Both the position numbers and the translations under genes were made by a program. Below, one piece after another: positions 1 to 6,916 of a stretch of 21,524 bases of DNA. Position 1 is the stretch's first letter; each line of letters opens with the position of its first letter. Origin of the DNA: DASVSE01 sp036399715 (lineage in GTDB: Bacteria > Bacteroidota > Rhodothermia > Rhodothermales > Rubricoccaceae); the NCBI GenBank assembly GCA_036399715.1, contig DASWMO010000081.1:1-21524 (forward strand), given 5' to 3'. Under the pieces are notes generated by a model. The model made no database searches. It worked only from the letters and a program-made list of their open reading frames with translations, and was not told the origin of the DNA.

Positions 1-395
1 AACGTCGGGTAGTGCGCCACGGGCACGTCCACAGCGACGGTGCGCCCGCCGCGGTCGAGGCGGAGCGCCTGGACGGTCTCGGCCGCGCGCTCGGTCCGCG
101 CCTCGGCGTCAGCGGCCGTGCGCACGGGCTCGGCGTCGACGCTCACGAGGCGGTCGCCGGGGCGGACGCCCGCGTCGTCGGCCGGGGAGCCGGCGAACAC
201 GTCGGCCGCGACGATGCGCCCGTCGGCATCCGTCCAGCGGACGCCCGTGTAGCCGCGGGGCGGCGTCTGCCGCAGCGGCCCGCCGACGGTCTCGGCGTAG
301 GCCGCCCACGCCGCGGCGAACCGGGCCAGCGGCGCCAGCGACGCCACGGCGACGCCGAGGACGAGCAGGCGGAGGACGAGGCGGCGAGGCGTCAT
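1..395 (-). CDS. PDZ-domain membrane or secreted protein, N-terminal part (runs off left edge)
   Basis: The reading frame starts at the ATG complementary to 393-395 and stays open to the window edge, giving about 131 residues. Residues 1-30 form an arginine-flagged hydrophobic segment (RRLVLRLLVLGVAVASL), so a signal anchor or signal peptide is likely. Residues about 45-110 look like a PDZ domain: GYTGVRW, then GSPADDAGVRPGDRLVSVD, the usual carboxylate-loop and ligand-groove pattern, followed by a helix rich in Ala and Glu. PDZ domains of this kind occur in periplasmic proteases and in membrane sensor or phosphatase proteins. The C-terminal effector domain lies outside the window, so the function cannot be named. 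The gene is divergent from tatD with only 59 nt between the start codons. Confidence 0.75.
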   Translation of the reverse strand, partial: MTPRRLVLRLLVLGVAVASLAPLARFAAAWAAYAETVGGPLRQTPPRGYTGVRWTDADGRIVAADVFAGSPADDAGVRPGDRLVSVDAEPVRTAADAEARTERAAETVQALRLDRGGRTVAVDVPVAHYPT

Positions 396-399
396 GGCG

Positions 400-407
400 G
401 GAAACTA
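400..407 (-). promoter_or_regulatory. Possible -7 box (TAGTTTCC) of the PDZ gene
   Basis: On the minus strand TAGTTTCC matches the TAnnTT core of the Bacteroidota TAnnTTTG element. It ends only 4 nt before the ATG at 395. Transcription from it would give a leaderless or nearly leaderless mRNA, unless the true start codon lies further in. Confidence 0.25.
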
Positions 408-422
408 GACGCGGCAGGGTCC

Positions 423-430
423 GATCTTCC
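423..430 (+). promoter_or_regulatory. Weak -7-like box (GATCTTCC) before tatD
   Basis: GATCTTCC keeps the A-n-n-T-T core of TAnnTTTG and lies 24 nt before the tatD ATG. The same octamer lies 21 nt before the ThiD-like start. This is weak on its own and is supported mainly by the repeated spacing seen at other genes in the window. Confidence 0.22.
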
Positions 431-454
431 CTCGGACGCTTCCCGCCGCTTCCG

Positions 455-1255
455 ATGCTCGTCGACACCCACGCTCACCTCTACCTCGCCGCGTTCGACG
501 CGGACCGCGACGCCGCTGTCGAACGCGCCCGCGCGGCCGGCGTGACGCGCATCCTGATGCCGCCGACCGACGTCGCCTCGGTCCAGACCGCGCTCGACGT
601 GTGCGACCGCTACGCGGGCGTCTGGGCGATGGCCGCTGTCCACCCGACGTCGGTCGCGGAAATGGCTGACGGCGACCTTGACCGCATCGAGGCCTTTCTG
701 CCCGACCCGCGCGTCGTCGCCGTCGGCGAGACCGGGCTGGACTACTACTGGACGCGCGACGACGCCGACGCGCAGCGCGCGAGCCTCGCCGCCCACGCGC
801 GCATGGCCCGGAGCGCCGACCTGCCGCTCGTGCTCCACGTCCGCGACCGCGGCGCGTCCGACGAGTGCGCCCGCGACGTCGTGTCGGTCCTGCACGCCGT
901 CAACGCCGAGGCGGGCGGGTCGGCGCTCCGGGGCGTCTTCCACTGCTTCGGTGGCCCGCGGTGGCTCGCCGCGGAGGCGCTCTCGCTCGGCTTCCACGTC
1001 GGCCTCGGTGGGACGGTGACGTACAAAAAGGGCGGCGTCCCCGATGCCATCGCGGACGTGCCGCTGGAGCGGATCGTGCTCGAAACCGACGCGCCATACC
1101 TCGCCCCGACGCCGCACCGCGGGACGCGCAACGAGCCCGCACACGTCCGCGTCGTCGCCGAGCGCCTGGCTTTCCTGCGCGGAATCTCGCTCGGCGAGGT
1201 CGCCGAGGCGACGACGGCGGCGGCCGAGGCGCTGTTCGGGCTGAGCACCGAGTAA
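455..1255 (+). CDS. tatD: TatD-family metal-dependent deoxyribonuclease
   Basis: A 266-residue protein of normal TatD length. TatD hydrolases are TIM-barrel metal-dependent nucleases (3'-5' DNase activity in E. coli TatD) that act in the cytoplasm. The metal-binding pattern is complete: DTHAHL at 4-9 (H6, H8), VGETGLDYYW at 90-99 with the bridging E92, H128 in LHVRD, H163 in FHCFGG and D212 in ETDAPYLAP. The ATG at 455 places the metal-binding histidines at the extreme N-terminus as usual for the family. The gene is divergent from the PDZ gene and convergent with the DMT transporter gene. A copy of the dispersed motif CCGTTATTGCA starts 2 nt after its TAA. Confidence 0.93.
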   Translation: MLVDTHAHLYLAAFDADRDAAVERARAAGVTRILMPPTDVASVQTALDVCDRYAGVWAMAAVHPTSVAEMADGDLDRIEAFLPDPRVVAVGETGLDYYWTRDDADAQRASLAAHARMARSADLPLVLHVRDRGASDECARDVVSVLHAVNAEAGGSALRGVFHCFGGPRWLAAEALSLGFHVGLGGTVTYKKGGVPDAIADVPLERIVLETDAPYLAPTPHRGTRNEPAHVRVVAERLAFLRGISLGEVAEATTAAAEALFGLSTE

Positions 1256-1256
1256 T

Positions 1257-1267
1257 CCGTTATTGCA
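1257..1267 (+). repeat. Dispersed motif CCGTTATTGCA, exact copy 1 (+)
   Basis: An exact 11-mer in the 60-nt convergent gap, one base after the tatD stop codon. AT-rich core in a GC-rich region. It does not form a hairpin by itself. Confidence 0.8.
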
Positions 1268-1315
1268 GGTAGCGAGTCACTCCTCAACGGAACGGCGCAG
1301 GAGGGAGAGAGCCCG

Positions 1316-2251
1316 TTACGCGCCCGTCTCGACGACGGCTCGTGCCGGCCGCTCGCGCCGCATCACGACGAGGCCCACGATCACGAGCACGCCGCCGGCG
1401 ACCTGCAGCGCCACGAACGGCTCGCCCAGAAACGCGACGCCGGCCGCGACGCCCACGAACGGCGTGAGGTTGGAGAACGCCGCCGCCCGGCTCGGTCCGA
1501 CGCGCTGCACGGCGTCGTACCACAGCCAGTACGCGACGCCGGTCGAGAGCGCGCCCGAGTACACGAGTGCCGCCCAAGCCGGCCACCCGACGGCCGTCCA
1601 GTCGACTCCCGCGAGGTCCGGCACGGCGAGCGCGCCGAGAACCGGCACCGCCAGCAGGACGCCCCAGAACGACAGCCCGACGGCCGTCGCGCCTCGGTCC
1701 AGCAGCGTTCGGCTCCAGACGGTTGCGAGGCCCCACGCGGCGGCCGCGCCGAGCAGGAGCGCGATGCCGACCGGGTCGCTCGGCGTCGTCTCGGACGCCT
1801 CGGGGTGCGACGTCACGACGAGCCCGACGCCGAGCAGGCTGATCAAAAAGCCCGTCCACCCGAGCATGCGCATGCGGTCGATGCCGAGCAGGTGGCCTGC
1901 GGCCGCCGTCACGAGTGGGCTCGCGGCGATGAGGATAGCCGCCGCCCCGGCCGTCGTCCGGTCGATGCCGAGGATGAACCCGACCTGATAGACGACCTGT
2001 CCGAGCAGACCGAGCCCGATGACCTGCGCCGTGCCCGCGCGGAACGTGCCGGTCATCGGGACGCCTCGCGCGCGGCACTGGGCCACATGAATGGCGCCGA
2101 GAACGGCCGCCGAGAGCGCGAACCGGAGCAGGTTCACGACGAGCGGCGGCAGCACAGCGAGCGGCACCTTGATCGCCGCAAAGTTGAGCCCCCAGAACAG
2201 CACGACGGCGGCGAGGCCCGCCTCGGGAGAAAATGTCAGCGGACGGCGCAC
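1316..2251 (-). CDS. EamA/DMT-superfamily permease
   Basis: A 311-residue polytopic membrane protein with about ten hydrophobic helices and two EamA repeats (about residues 12-135 and 165-300). The first opens with AAVVLFWGLNFAAIK, typical of RhaT/EamA drug and metabolite exporters. The second contains SGALSTGVAYWLWYDAVQRVG and SNLTPFVGVAAGVAFLGEP, a characteristic second-repeat signature. The frame stays open upstream to an ATG at 2392, but that start would overlap merR and add a non-hydrophobic Arg/Cys-rich stretch. The GTG at 2251 is preferred because it sits just before the first helix and 21 nt after a TAnnTT box. The substrate cannot be told from sequence. Divergent from merR. Confidence 0.85.
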   Translation of the reverse strand: MRRPLTFSPEAGLAAVVLFWGLNFAAIKVPLAVLPPLVVNLLRFALSAAVLGAIHVAQCRARGVPMTGTFRAGTAQVIGLGLLGQVVYQVGFILGIDRTTAGAAAILIAASPLVTAAAGHLLGIDRMRMLGWTGFLISLLGVGLVVTSHPEASETTPSDPVGIALLLGAAAAWGLATVWSRTLLDRGATAVGLSFWGVLLAVPVLGALAVPDLAGVDWTAVGWPAWAALVYSGALSTGVAYWLWYDAVQRVGPSRAAAFSNLTPFVGVAAGVAFLGEPFVALQVAGGVLVIVGLVVMRRERPARAVVETGA

Positions 2252-2272
2252 GGAACAGCGGGAATGAGCCGG

Positions 2273-2280
2273 CCAACGTA
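2273..2280 (-). promoter_or_regulatory. -7-like box (TACGTTGG) of the DMT permease
   Basis: TACGTTGG on the minus strand matches TAnnTTTG at six of six fixed positions bar one T. It lies 21 nt before the GTG chosen for the permease, the same spacing as other boxes in the window. Confidence 0.35.
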
Positions 2281-2333
2281 GCGCGGCGCTCCGGCAGGGC
2301 CGGCCGGCGGAAACGCTCCCGGCCCGGCTGCCG

Positions 2334-2341
2334 TACGTTCG
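2334..2341 (+). promoter_or_regulatory. Possible -7-like box (TACGTTCG) of merR
   Basis: TACGTTCG resembles TAnnTTTG and lies 40 nt before the merR ATG, further than at other genes here. No clear TTG element is seen upstream. Confidence 0.22.
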
Positions 2342-2381
2342 CACGCATTCTGCACAGCCTGCCGCGAGACGGCTCCACGCG

Positions 2382-2732
2382 ATGACGGCCATCCGAAAGC
2401 TGTACTACTCGATCGGCGAGGTGAGCGAGCAAACGGGCCTCAAGCCCCACGTGCTCCGCTACTGGGAGAGCGAGTTCGACGCGCTGCGACCGCGAAAAAA
2501 CCGCGCCGGCAACCGGACCTACACCGAGCGCGACCTCGACGTCGTGCTCCGCATCCAGCGCCTCCTTCGCGACGACCGGTACACGATCGAAGGGGCCCGG
2601 TCAGCGCTCGCCCGCGAGCTTGCCGGAGACGCGGCGGCACCTCAGTCGCCCGCCGATGCGCGTGAGCGCCTCATCGCGCTACGGGCCTTCCTCGCAGATC
2701 TGGTCAGCCGTCTTGGCGAGGACCCTCGTTAA
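2382..2732 (+). CDS. MerR-family transcriptional regulator
   Basis: A 116-residue protein. Residues 7-75 form a MerR winged helix-turn-helix: KLYYSIGEVSEQTGLKPHVL (first HTH helices), RYWESEF, the wing RPRKNRAGNRTYTERD, then the dimerisation-helix start. The KLYYSIGEVSE opening is typical of the short MerR proteins common in Bacteroidota. There is no Cys cluster, so metal sensing of the classic MerR type is unlikely; the short tail (about 40 residues) leaves no room for a large ligand domain. Its target is not visible; the divergent DMT transporter is the obvious candidate from context only. Confidence 0.88.
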   Translation: MTAIRKLYYSIGEVSEQTGLKPHVLRYWESEFDALRPRKNRAGNRTYTERDLDVVLRIQRLLRDDRYTIEGARSALARELAGDAAAPQSPADARERLIALRAFLADLVSRLGEDPR

Positions 2733-2892
2733 AGCCGTCGTTATCCGTTACCGTGGTGGGCTTTCTGTCGAGTTCGTGCGCTGCCCGCTGTGCTGCACCG
2801 GAAAGTTCGTACTGGTGCTCGTTGGCAAGCCACTCAGCGAGCTCGCGAAGGCGGTCCGGATCGGGGCGAAGCATCTGCTCGGGTGTGGACAC
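2704..2892 (-). CDS. Possible small hypothetical protein in the merR-tRNA gap
   Basis: A 62-codon frame from GTG at 2892 (or 56 codons from ATG at 2874), not recognised as any family. Residues 7-45 look protein-like: an amphipathic, charged helix pattern (PDPDRLRELAEWLANEHQYE, then AAQRAAHELDRK) and an acidic polar tail. It overlaps the merR 3' end by 29 nt on the opposite strand. No promoter box or family match supports it, so it may be a chance frame. Confidence 0.3.
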   Translation of the reverse strand: MSTPEQMLRPDPDRLRELAEWLANEHQYELSGAAQRAAHELDRKPTTVTDNDGFNEGPRQDG

Positions 2893-3060
2893 TGAGGCGC
2901 ATGGTTGGATGATGACTCCAAGTTGTGTCCCACGGTCTGCCCCTTCCATCCGGCATTGTCTGAGTCGCCTCACCTGTTTGCGCTGAAACGAGGGGTCGTT
3001 TGGCCCAAGTCGTGCTCGCAGGTCACCGTGGCGGGGGCGCGTGCGTTTTTGTCGGACAGG
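2733..3060. other. Gap between merR and the tRNA promoter
   Basis: Apart from the doubtful minus-strand ORF at its left end, I see no gene, repeat or clear hairpin here. Base composition is less GC-extreme than in the neighbouring genes. I looked for a copy of the tRNA 3' end (integration scar) and did not find one by eye. Confidence 0.4.
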
Positions 3061-3091
3061 TTGCCGCGCCCCAGAGAGCCGTCTAGTTTCT
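3061..3091 (+). promoter_or_regulatory. Bacteroidota-type promoter of tRNA-Pro
   Basis: TTG at 3061-3063, a 20-nt spacer, then TAGTTTCT at 3084-3091. This fits the TTG-N(17-23)-TAnnTTTG pattern known for the primary sigma factor of Bacteroidota, and would start transcription about 25-30 nt before the mature tRNA. Confidence 0.45.
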
Positions 3092-3124
3092 GACTTCCGC
3101 CGCAGCAATGCCGGCGGCCGGTTT

Positions 3125-3198
3125 CGGGTAGTGGCGCAGCCAGGTAGCGCACCAAGCTGGGGGCTTGGGGGTCGTGGGTTCAAATCCCGCCTACCCGA
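3125..3198 (+). tRNA. tRNA-Pro (anticodon GGG)
   Basis: Complete cloverleaf of 74 nt. The acceptor arm CGGGTAG (3125-3131) pairs with CTACCCG (3191-3197) and the discriminator is A3198. The D stem GCGC (3134-3137) pairs with 3147-3150. The anticodon stem CCAAG/CTTGG encloses loop CTGGGGG, placing GGG at positions 34-36 (reads CCC, Pro). The T stem GTGGG/CCCGC encloses TTCAAAT. CCA is not encoded (CAC follows), so it must be added after transcription. Confidence 0.95.
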
Positions 3199-3203
3199 CA
3201 CAA

Positions 3204-3241
3204 CGCGACGCGCGGCTTCCCGAGGGAAGCCGCGCGTCGCG
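3204..3241. terminator. Bidirectional hairpin terminator between tRNA-Pro and pruA
   Basis: An 18-nt arm (3204-3221) is perfectly complementary to 3224-3241; opening the innermost pair leaves a 17-bp GC-rich stem with a 4-nt loop. It is followed by CGTTTGTGG on the + strand, a weak T-run. It lies 5 nt after the tRNA and 25 nt past the pruA stop codon, so it can end both convergent transcripts. Confidence 0.8.
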
Positions 3242-3266
3242 CGTTTGTGGAGACGGTCACACGACG

Positions 3267-4907
3267 TCAGATCGCGCCCTTCTCGAGGAACGGGTAGTGG
3301 AAGTGCGTCGGCGGAACGAAGGTCTCCTTGATCGTCCGGAGGCTCGTCCAGCGGAGCAGGTTGACGGCCGAGCCGGCCTTGTCGTTGGTCCCCGAGGCGC
3401 GGGCGCCGCCGAACGGCTGCTGGCCGACGACTGCGCCGGTCGGCTTGTCGTTGAGGTACATGTTGCCCGCGGCGTCGGCAAGGCGATCTGAGGCGTGAGC
3501 GAGGAGCGCCCGGTCCTGGCAGAAGATGGCACCCGTGAGCGCGTACGGGCTCGTCTGGTCGACGAGCGTCAGCGTCTCGTCCCACGTCGTGCCCTCTGGG
3601 ACGACGTAGACCGTCGCGACGGGCCCGAACAGCTCCTCGTGCATCGTCTCGTACTGCGGGTCGTCGACGACGAGGACCGTCGGGTCGATGAAGTAGCCCG
3701 TCTCGTCCGAATACGTCCCACCGGCCGCGACGCGGACGCCAGGGGCGGCCTTGGCGCGGTCGATGGCTGCCGTGACGCGCTCGAACGAGCGGCGGTCGAT
3801 GACCGCGTTGACGAAGTGCGAGAAGTCGCCCGGGTCGCCGACCGTGATCTCGTCCAGCTGCGCGAGCATCTCGCGCTCAACGGCGGGCCACAGCGCGGCC
3901 GGGACATAGATGCGGCTCGATGCCGAGCACTTCTGGCCCTGGTACTCGAACGACCCACGCACGATGGCCGTCGCGACGGCCGCGGCGTCAGCCGACTCGT
4001 GGGCGACGATAAAGTCCTTCCCGCCCGTCTCGCCGACGATGCGCGGGTACGTCCGGTAGCGCCCGACGTCCTGCCCGATGGTCTTCCAGAGCGAGTTGAA
4101 CGTGCCCGTCGAGCCGGTAAAGTGGAGCCCGGCGAGGTGCTCGGACTCTAGGGCGATGTCGCCCACGTCGCCGCCATCGCCGGGGAGGAGGTTGAGCACG
4201 CCCGGCGGCAGGCCTGCCGCCTCGAACAGCTCCTGAATGACGAGCGCGGAGAGGAGTTGCGACGAGGCGGGCTTCCAGAGGACGACGTTGCCCATGAGCG
4301 TGGGCGCGGTCGGGAGGTTGCCCGCGATAGCCGTGAAGTTGAATGGCGTGACGGCGAACACGAACCCTTCGAGGCCGCGGTACTCCTGGCGGTTCCAGAC
4401 GCCGGGCGGGCTGAACGGCTGCCCGGCGTAGATCTCGGTCATGAACCGGACGTTGAAGCGCAGAAAGTCGATGAGCTCGCACGCGGCGTCGATCTCGGCC
4501 TGGTACGCGTTCTTGGACTGGCCCCACATCGTCGCCGCGTTCATGCGGTCGCGGAACGGGCCGGCGAGCAGGTCGGCGGCCTTGAGAAAGACGGCCGCGC
4601 GGTCGGTCCACGCCATGCCGGCCCAGTCGGGCCGCGCGTCTAGCGCCGCCGTTATGGCATTCTGAACATCCTCGGGGCGTGACTTGTGCACGCTCGCGAG
4701 GACGCGCGAATGCTCGTGCGGCGACGTCACGGTCCCTTCGAGGCCCGTCTCGATCCGCCGCCCGCCCACGACGGGCGTCACGACGGGCCGCTCGTCGGCC
4801 ATGGCCGCGTAGGCGCGCTGGAGGGACGCACGCTCGGCACTGCCGGGCGCGTACGAGCGGACGGGTTCGTTGAGCGCGACGGGCGGCTGGGCGATGGCGT
4901 TGTTCAT
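3267..4907 (-). CDS. pruA: L-glutamate gamma-semialdehyde (1-pyrroline-5-carboxylate) dehydrogenase
   Basis: A 546-residue aldehyde dehydrogenase of the single-domain P5C dehydrogenase (ALDH4-like) type, which oxidises glutamate semialdehyde to glutamate with NAD in proline catabolism. Visible residues: N190 in TPFNF (oxyanion), the NAD loop around FTGSTGTFNSLW (263-274), E293 in VGETGGKD (general base) and C327 in GQKCSASSR (nucleophile). The C-terminal NMYLNDKPTGAVVGQQPFGG is diagnostic of this subfamily. The ATG at 4907 fits the family N-terminus and lies 22 nt from a perfect TAnnTTTG box. No proline dehydrogenase gene is adjacent. A one-mismatch copy of the dispersed motif lies in codons for N-A-I-T. 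Confidence 0.94.
   Translation of the reverse strand: MNNAIAQPPVALNEPVRSYAPGSAERASLQRAYAAMADERPVVTPVVGGRRIETGLEGTVTSPHEHSRVLASVHKSRPEDVQNAITAALDARPDWAGMAWTDRAAVFLKAADLLAGPFRDRMNAATMWGQSKNAYQAEIDAACELIDFLRFNVRFMTEIYAGQPFSPPGVWNRQEYRGLEGFVFAVTPFNFTAIAGNLPTAPTLMGNVVLWKPASSQLLSALVIQELFEAAGLPPGVLNLLPGDGGDVGDIALESEHLAGLHFTGSTGTFNSLWKTIGQDVGRYRTYPRIVGETGGKDFIVAHESADAAAVATAIVRGSFEYQGQKCSASSRIYVPAALWPAVEREMLAQLDEITVGDPGDFSHFVNAVIDRRSFERVTAAIDRAKAAPGVRVAAGGTYSDETGYFIDPTVLVVDDPQYETMHEELFGPVATVYVVPEGTTWDETLTLVDQTSPYALTGAIFCQDRALLAHASDRLADAAGNMYLNDKPTGAVVGQQPFGGARASGTNDKAGSAVNLLRWTSLRTIKETFVPPTHFHYPFLEKGAI
4649..4659 (+). repeat. Dispersed motif, one-mismatch copy CCGTTATGGCA (+)
   Basis: Differs from CCGTTATTGCA at position 8. 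It is antisense inside pruA, where it encodes A-I-T using the rare codon ATA. Confidence 0.45.
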
Positions 4908-4929
4908 CGGGAGGGCAGGAGAGAGGGTG

Positions 4930-4937
4930 CAAAGCTA
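4930..4937 (-). promoter_or_regulatory. Perfect TAnnTTTG box (TAGCTTTG) of pruA
   Basis: Minus-strand TAGCTTTG matches the Bacteroidota -7 element at every fixed position and ends 22 nt before the pruA ATG. No TTG element at the expected distance upstream. Confidence 0.55.
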
Positions 4938-5033
4938 CGGGCGCCGTGCGGCCGCCTGGAGCCACCGAGGGCGCAGCCGGCGGTCCGCACGGAGAGAACG
5001 GGAGGGCCGGCCGGTGCGGGCTCGGGCGGAGGC

Positions 5034-5041
5034 GAACTTTC
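5034..5041 (+). promoter_or_regulatory. -7-like box (GAACTTTC) of the LolC/E-type gene
   Basis: GAACTTTC keeps A-n-n-TTT of TAnnTTTG and ends 23 nt before the GTG at 5065, the spacing seen at other genes in the window. Confidence 0.3.
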
Positions 5042-5064
5042 GGTCCGTTCCCGACCCCCGCTCC

Positions 5065-6324
5065 GTGCCCCTTTCCTTCGAACAGACGGTCGCCCTGCGC
5101 TACCTCCGCGGCGCGACCGGCCGCGACGAGCGCCGCGGCTTTCTCCGCTTCGTCGTCGTGGCCGCCATCGGAGGTGTGGTGGTGGGCACGGGCGCGCTCC
5201 TGCTCGCGATGATGATCGTGCGCGGCTTCAGCCGCGAGATCGAGGCCAAGATCGTCGGGTTCGGGCAGCACGTGCAGGTCGAGTCCCTCCTCGGCGAGCC
5301 GCTCGCGTCGACGGACTCGCTCGTGCGGCGGCTGCGCGGCGTTCCGGGTGTCGTCCGAGCCGAACCCGCGCTCATCGACTTCACGCTCCTGCGCGGGCGC
5401 CGCGAGAGCGGCCGCCCGGGCGTCGACGGCGCAATGCTGTGGGGGACGACCGAGGCCGGACAGCCGTTTATCGGCGAGCACCTCACGGCCGGCCGCCTGT
5501 CGTTCGCGCCCGATGCCCGGGGGCGCCCCGGCGTCGTCCTCGGAGCAGGCTTCGCCGAGCGCCTCGGGCTGTCCGTCGGTGACGCCGTGACGGCATTCTC
5601 GACGAGGGGCCTCGGCGGTGGCGAGGTCCGCTCGCGTCCGCGCGTGCGCGTGTTCCACGTCGCGGGCCTGTTCCGAACCGGCCTTGGCGACTTCGACGAC
5701 CGATTCGCCTACGGCGGGATCGCGCCCGTGCGGTCCCTCTTCGGGTACGCACCCGACCAGTCGACGCGTGTCGATCTCACGCTCGCAGACCGGCGCCTCG
5801 CCCCACAGACGGCGCAGGCGATTACGGAGACGCTCGGTCCGCCGGTCCTCGCACGGCCCATCGACGACGTCTACAGTGGGCTCTTCGCGTGGGTCGCGCT
5901 CCAGCAGTCCATCGTTCCACTCGTCATCTCGATCCTCGTCCTCGTTGCGGCCTTCAACATCGTCGGTGCGTTGCTGATGGTGGTGCTGGAGAAGTCGCGC
6001 GAGATCGGGACCGTCCTCGCGATGGGCGCGAGCCGTGGCGCCGTCCGGCGGCTGTTCGTCCTGCTCGGCCTGCTTGTCGGCACGACCGGCGCAGCGATCG
6101 GGGCCGCGCTCGCAGTCGGGCTGGGCCTGCTTCAGGCGCGCTTCGGCTTCATCTCGCTCCCCGCCGACGCCTACTTCCTGGACCGGGCGCCGGTCGAGAT
6201 CCGCGCCTTCGACGTCCTGTGGACCGTCGCGGCCGCCATCGCGCTTTGCACGCTCGCGGCGTACCTGCCCGCGCGCGCAGCGTCGCGCATCGAGCCGATC
6301 CGCACGATCCGCTTCGGGGAGTAG
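5065..6324 (+). CDS. LolC/LolE-type lipoprotein-releasing ABC transporter permease (FtsX family)
   Basis: A 419-residue permease. It has the MacB/FtsX layout: N-terminal SFEQTVALRYLRG typical of LolC/E proteins, one membrane helix at about 28-53, a large periplasmic domain to about 270, then three C-terminal helices with the FtsX core VALQQSIVPLVISILVLVAA and EKSREIGTVLAMGASRGAVRR, a coupling region. LolCDE extracts lipoproteins from the inner membrane for delivery to the outer membrane. The frame is open upstream to 4870, but GTG 5065 is chosen because the next residues are the conserved family start and a promoter-like box sits 23 nt upstream. No LolD-type ATPase is adjacent; the only ATPase nearby (11767-12897) is of the sugar-import class. 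Confidence 0.88.
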   Translation: MPLSFEQTVALRYLRGATGRDERRGFLRFVVVAAIGGVVVGTGALLLAMMIVRGFSREIEAKIVGFGQHVQVESLLGEPLASTDSLVRRLRGVPGVVRAEPALIDFTLLRGRRESGRPGVDGAMLWGTTEAGQPFIGEHLTAGRLSFAPDARGRPGVVLGAGFAERLGLSVGDAVTAFSTRGLGGGEVRSRPRVRVFHVAGLFRTGLGDFDDRFAYGGIAPVRSLFGYAPDQSTRVDLTLADRRLAPQTAQAITETLGPPVLARPIDDVYSGLFAWVALQQSIVPLVISILVLVAAFNIVGALLMVVLEKSREIGTVLAMGASRGAVRRLFVLLGLLVGTTGAAIGAALAVGLGLLQARFGFISLPADAYFLDRAPVEIRAFDVLWTVAAAIALCTLAAYLPARAASRIEPIRTIRFGE

Positions 6325-6339
6325 GGAAGGTCGTTTGAT

Positions 6340-6350
6340 CCGTTATTGCA
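6340..6350 (+). repeat. Dispersed motif CCGTTATTGCA, exact copy 2 (+)
   Basis: Exact 11-mer in the 107-nt gap between the LolC/E-type gene and the peroxiredoxin, 15 nt after the stop. With copy 1 it shares the longer string ATCCGTTATTGCAG. Confidence 0.8.
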
Positions 6351-6431
6351 GTTCCATTAAGCAGAACCCCGCCCGTCCCTCAGCGTAGCCCGGCCTTCCC
6401 CATCCCTGACCCGCCGGGTCATCCCGAACCT

Positions 6432-6914
6432 ATGTCTCTCTCGACCGGCGACGCCGCGCCCGACTTCACGCTCTACGACGAGGCGACGGCCCCGTTCACG
6501 CTCTCCGAGGCCGATGGCCCCGTCGTGCTGCTCTTCTTTCCCGGGGCGTTTACGAGCGTCTGCACGACCGAGCTCAACACGGTCGGCAACGACTACGCCC
6601 GCTACTCGGGCACCGGCGCCCAGGTCGTCGGGATCTCAACCGACTCGCCGTTCGCGCTCGCGGAGTTCAAAAAGGCCAACGGCTTCCCGTTCCGATTGCT
6701 GTCGGACCACGACGGCGACGTCTCGGCGGCCTACGGCGCCAAGTACGACCGCGACTTCACGCCGATGAAGCTCGACCGCATCGCCCGCCGCGCCGCATTC
6801 GTCGTCGCCCCGGACGGCACGATCGCCTACGCGGAGGTTCTGGAGAGCGCGGGCGACCAGCCCGACTTCGAGGCCATCGTGGCGGCGCTCGGCGGGCTTC
6901 AGACCGAGGTCTAG
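6432..6914 (+). CDS. 1-Cys peroxiredoxin (AhpC/TSA family, AhpE/Bcp-like)
   Basis: A 160-residue thioredoxin-fold peroxidase that reduces H2O2 and organic peroxides in the cytoplasm. The active-site pattern PxxxTxxC is present as PGAFTSVC with peroxidatic C44 (P37, T41); the family starts with GDAAPDFTLYD at 6-16. There is no other Cys in the protein, so it must be resolved by an external thiol, as in AhpE-type 1-Cys peroxiredoxins. An Arg pair (RIARRAAFVV) lies where the conserved active-site Arg is expected. It is followed after 2 nt by the pta start codon, so the two are probably co-transcribed and co-translated. Confidence 0.92.
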   Translation: MSLSTGDAAPDFTLYDEATAPFTLSEADGPVVLLFFPGAFTSVCTTELNTVGNDYARYSGTGAQVVGISTDSPFALAEFKKANGFPFRLLSDHDGDVSAAYGAKYDRDFTPMKLDRIARRAAFVVAPDGTIAYAEVLESAGDQPDFEAIVAALGGLQTEV

Positions 6915-6916
6915 CT

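Noticed and set aside
1257..1267. Motif as integron attC/attI core (GTTRRRY)
   Set aside because: GTTATTG does not fit GTTRRRY, there are no paired R/L boxes, and copies lie within ordinary genes.
1256..1315. Terminator hairpin between tatD and the DMT permease
   Set aside because: Only a short CTCCT/AGGAG pairing with a long loop is seen, too weak to call.
3988..5658. Long minus-strand open frame (556 codons) across pruA and the LolC/E-type gene, and similar long frames at 12067-13173 (-) and 17234-17959 (+)
   Set aside because: Arg/Ala/Pro-rich translations without domains that lie out of frame over well-recognised genes: shadows of high-GC coding sequence.
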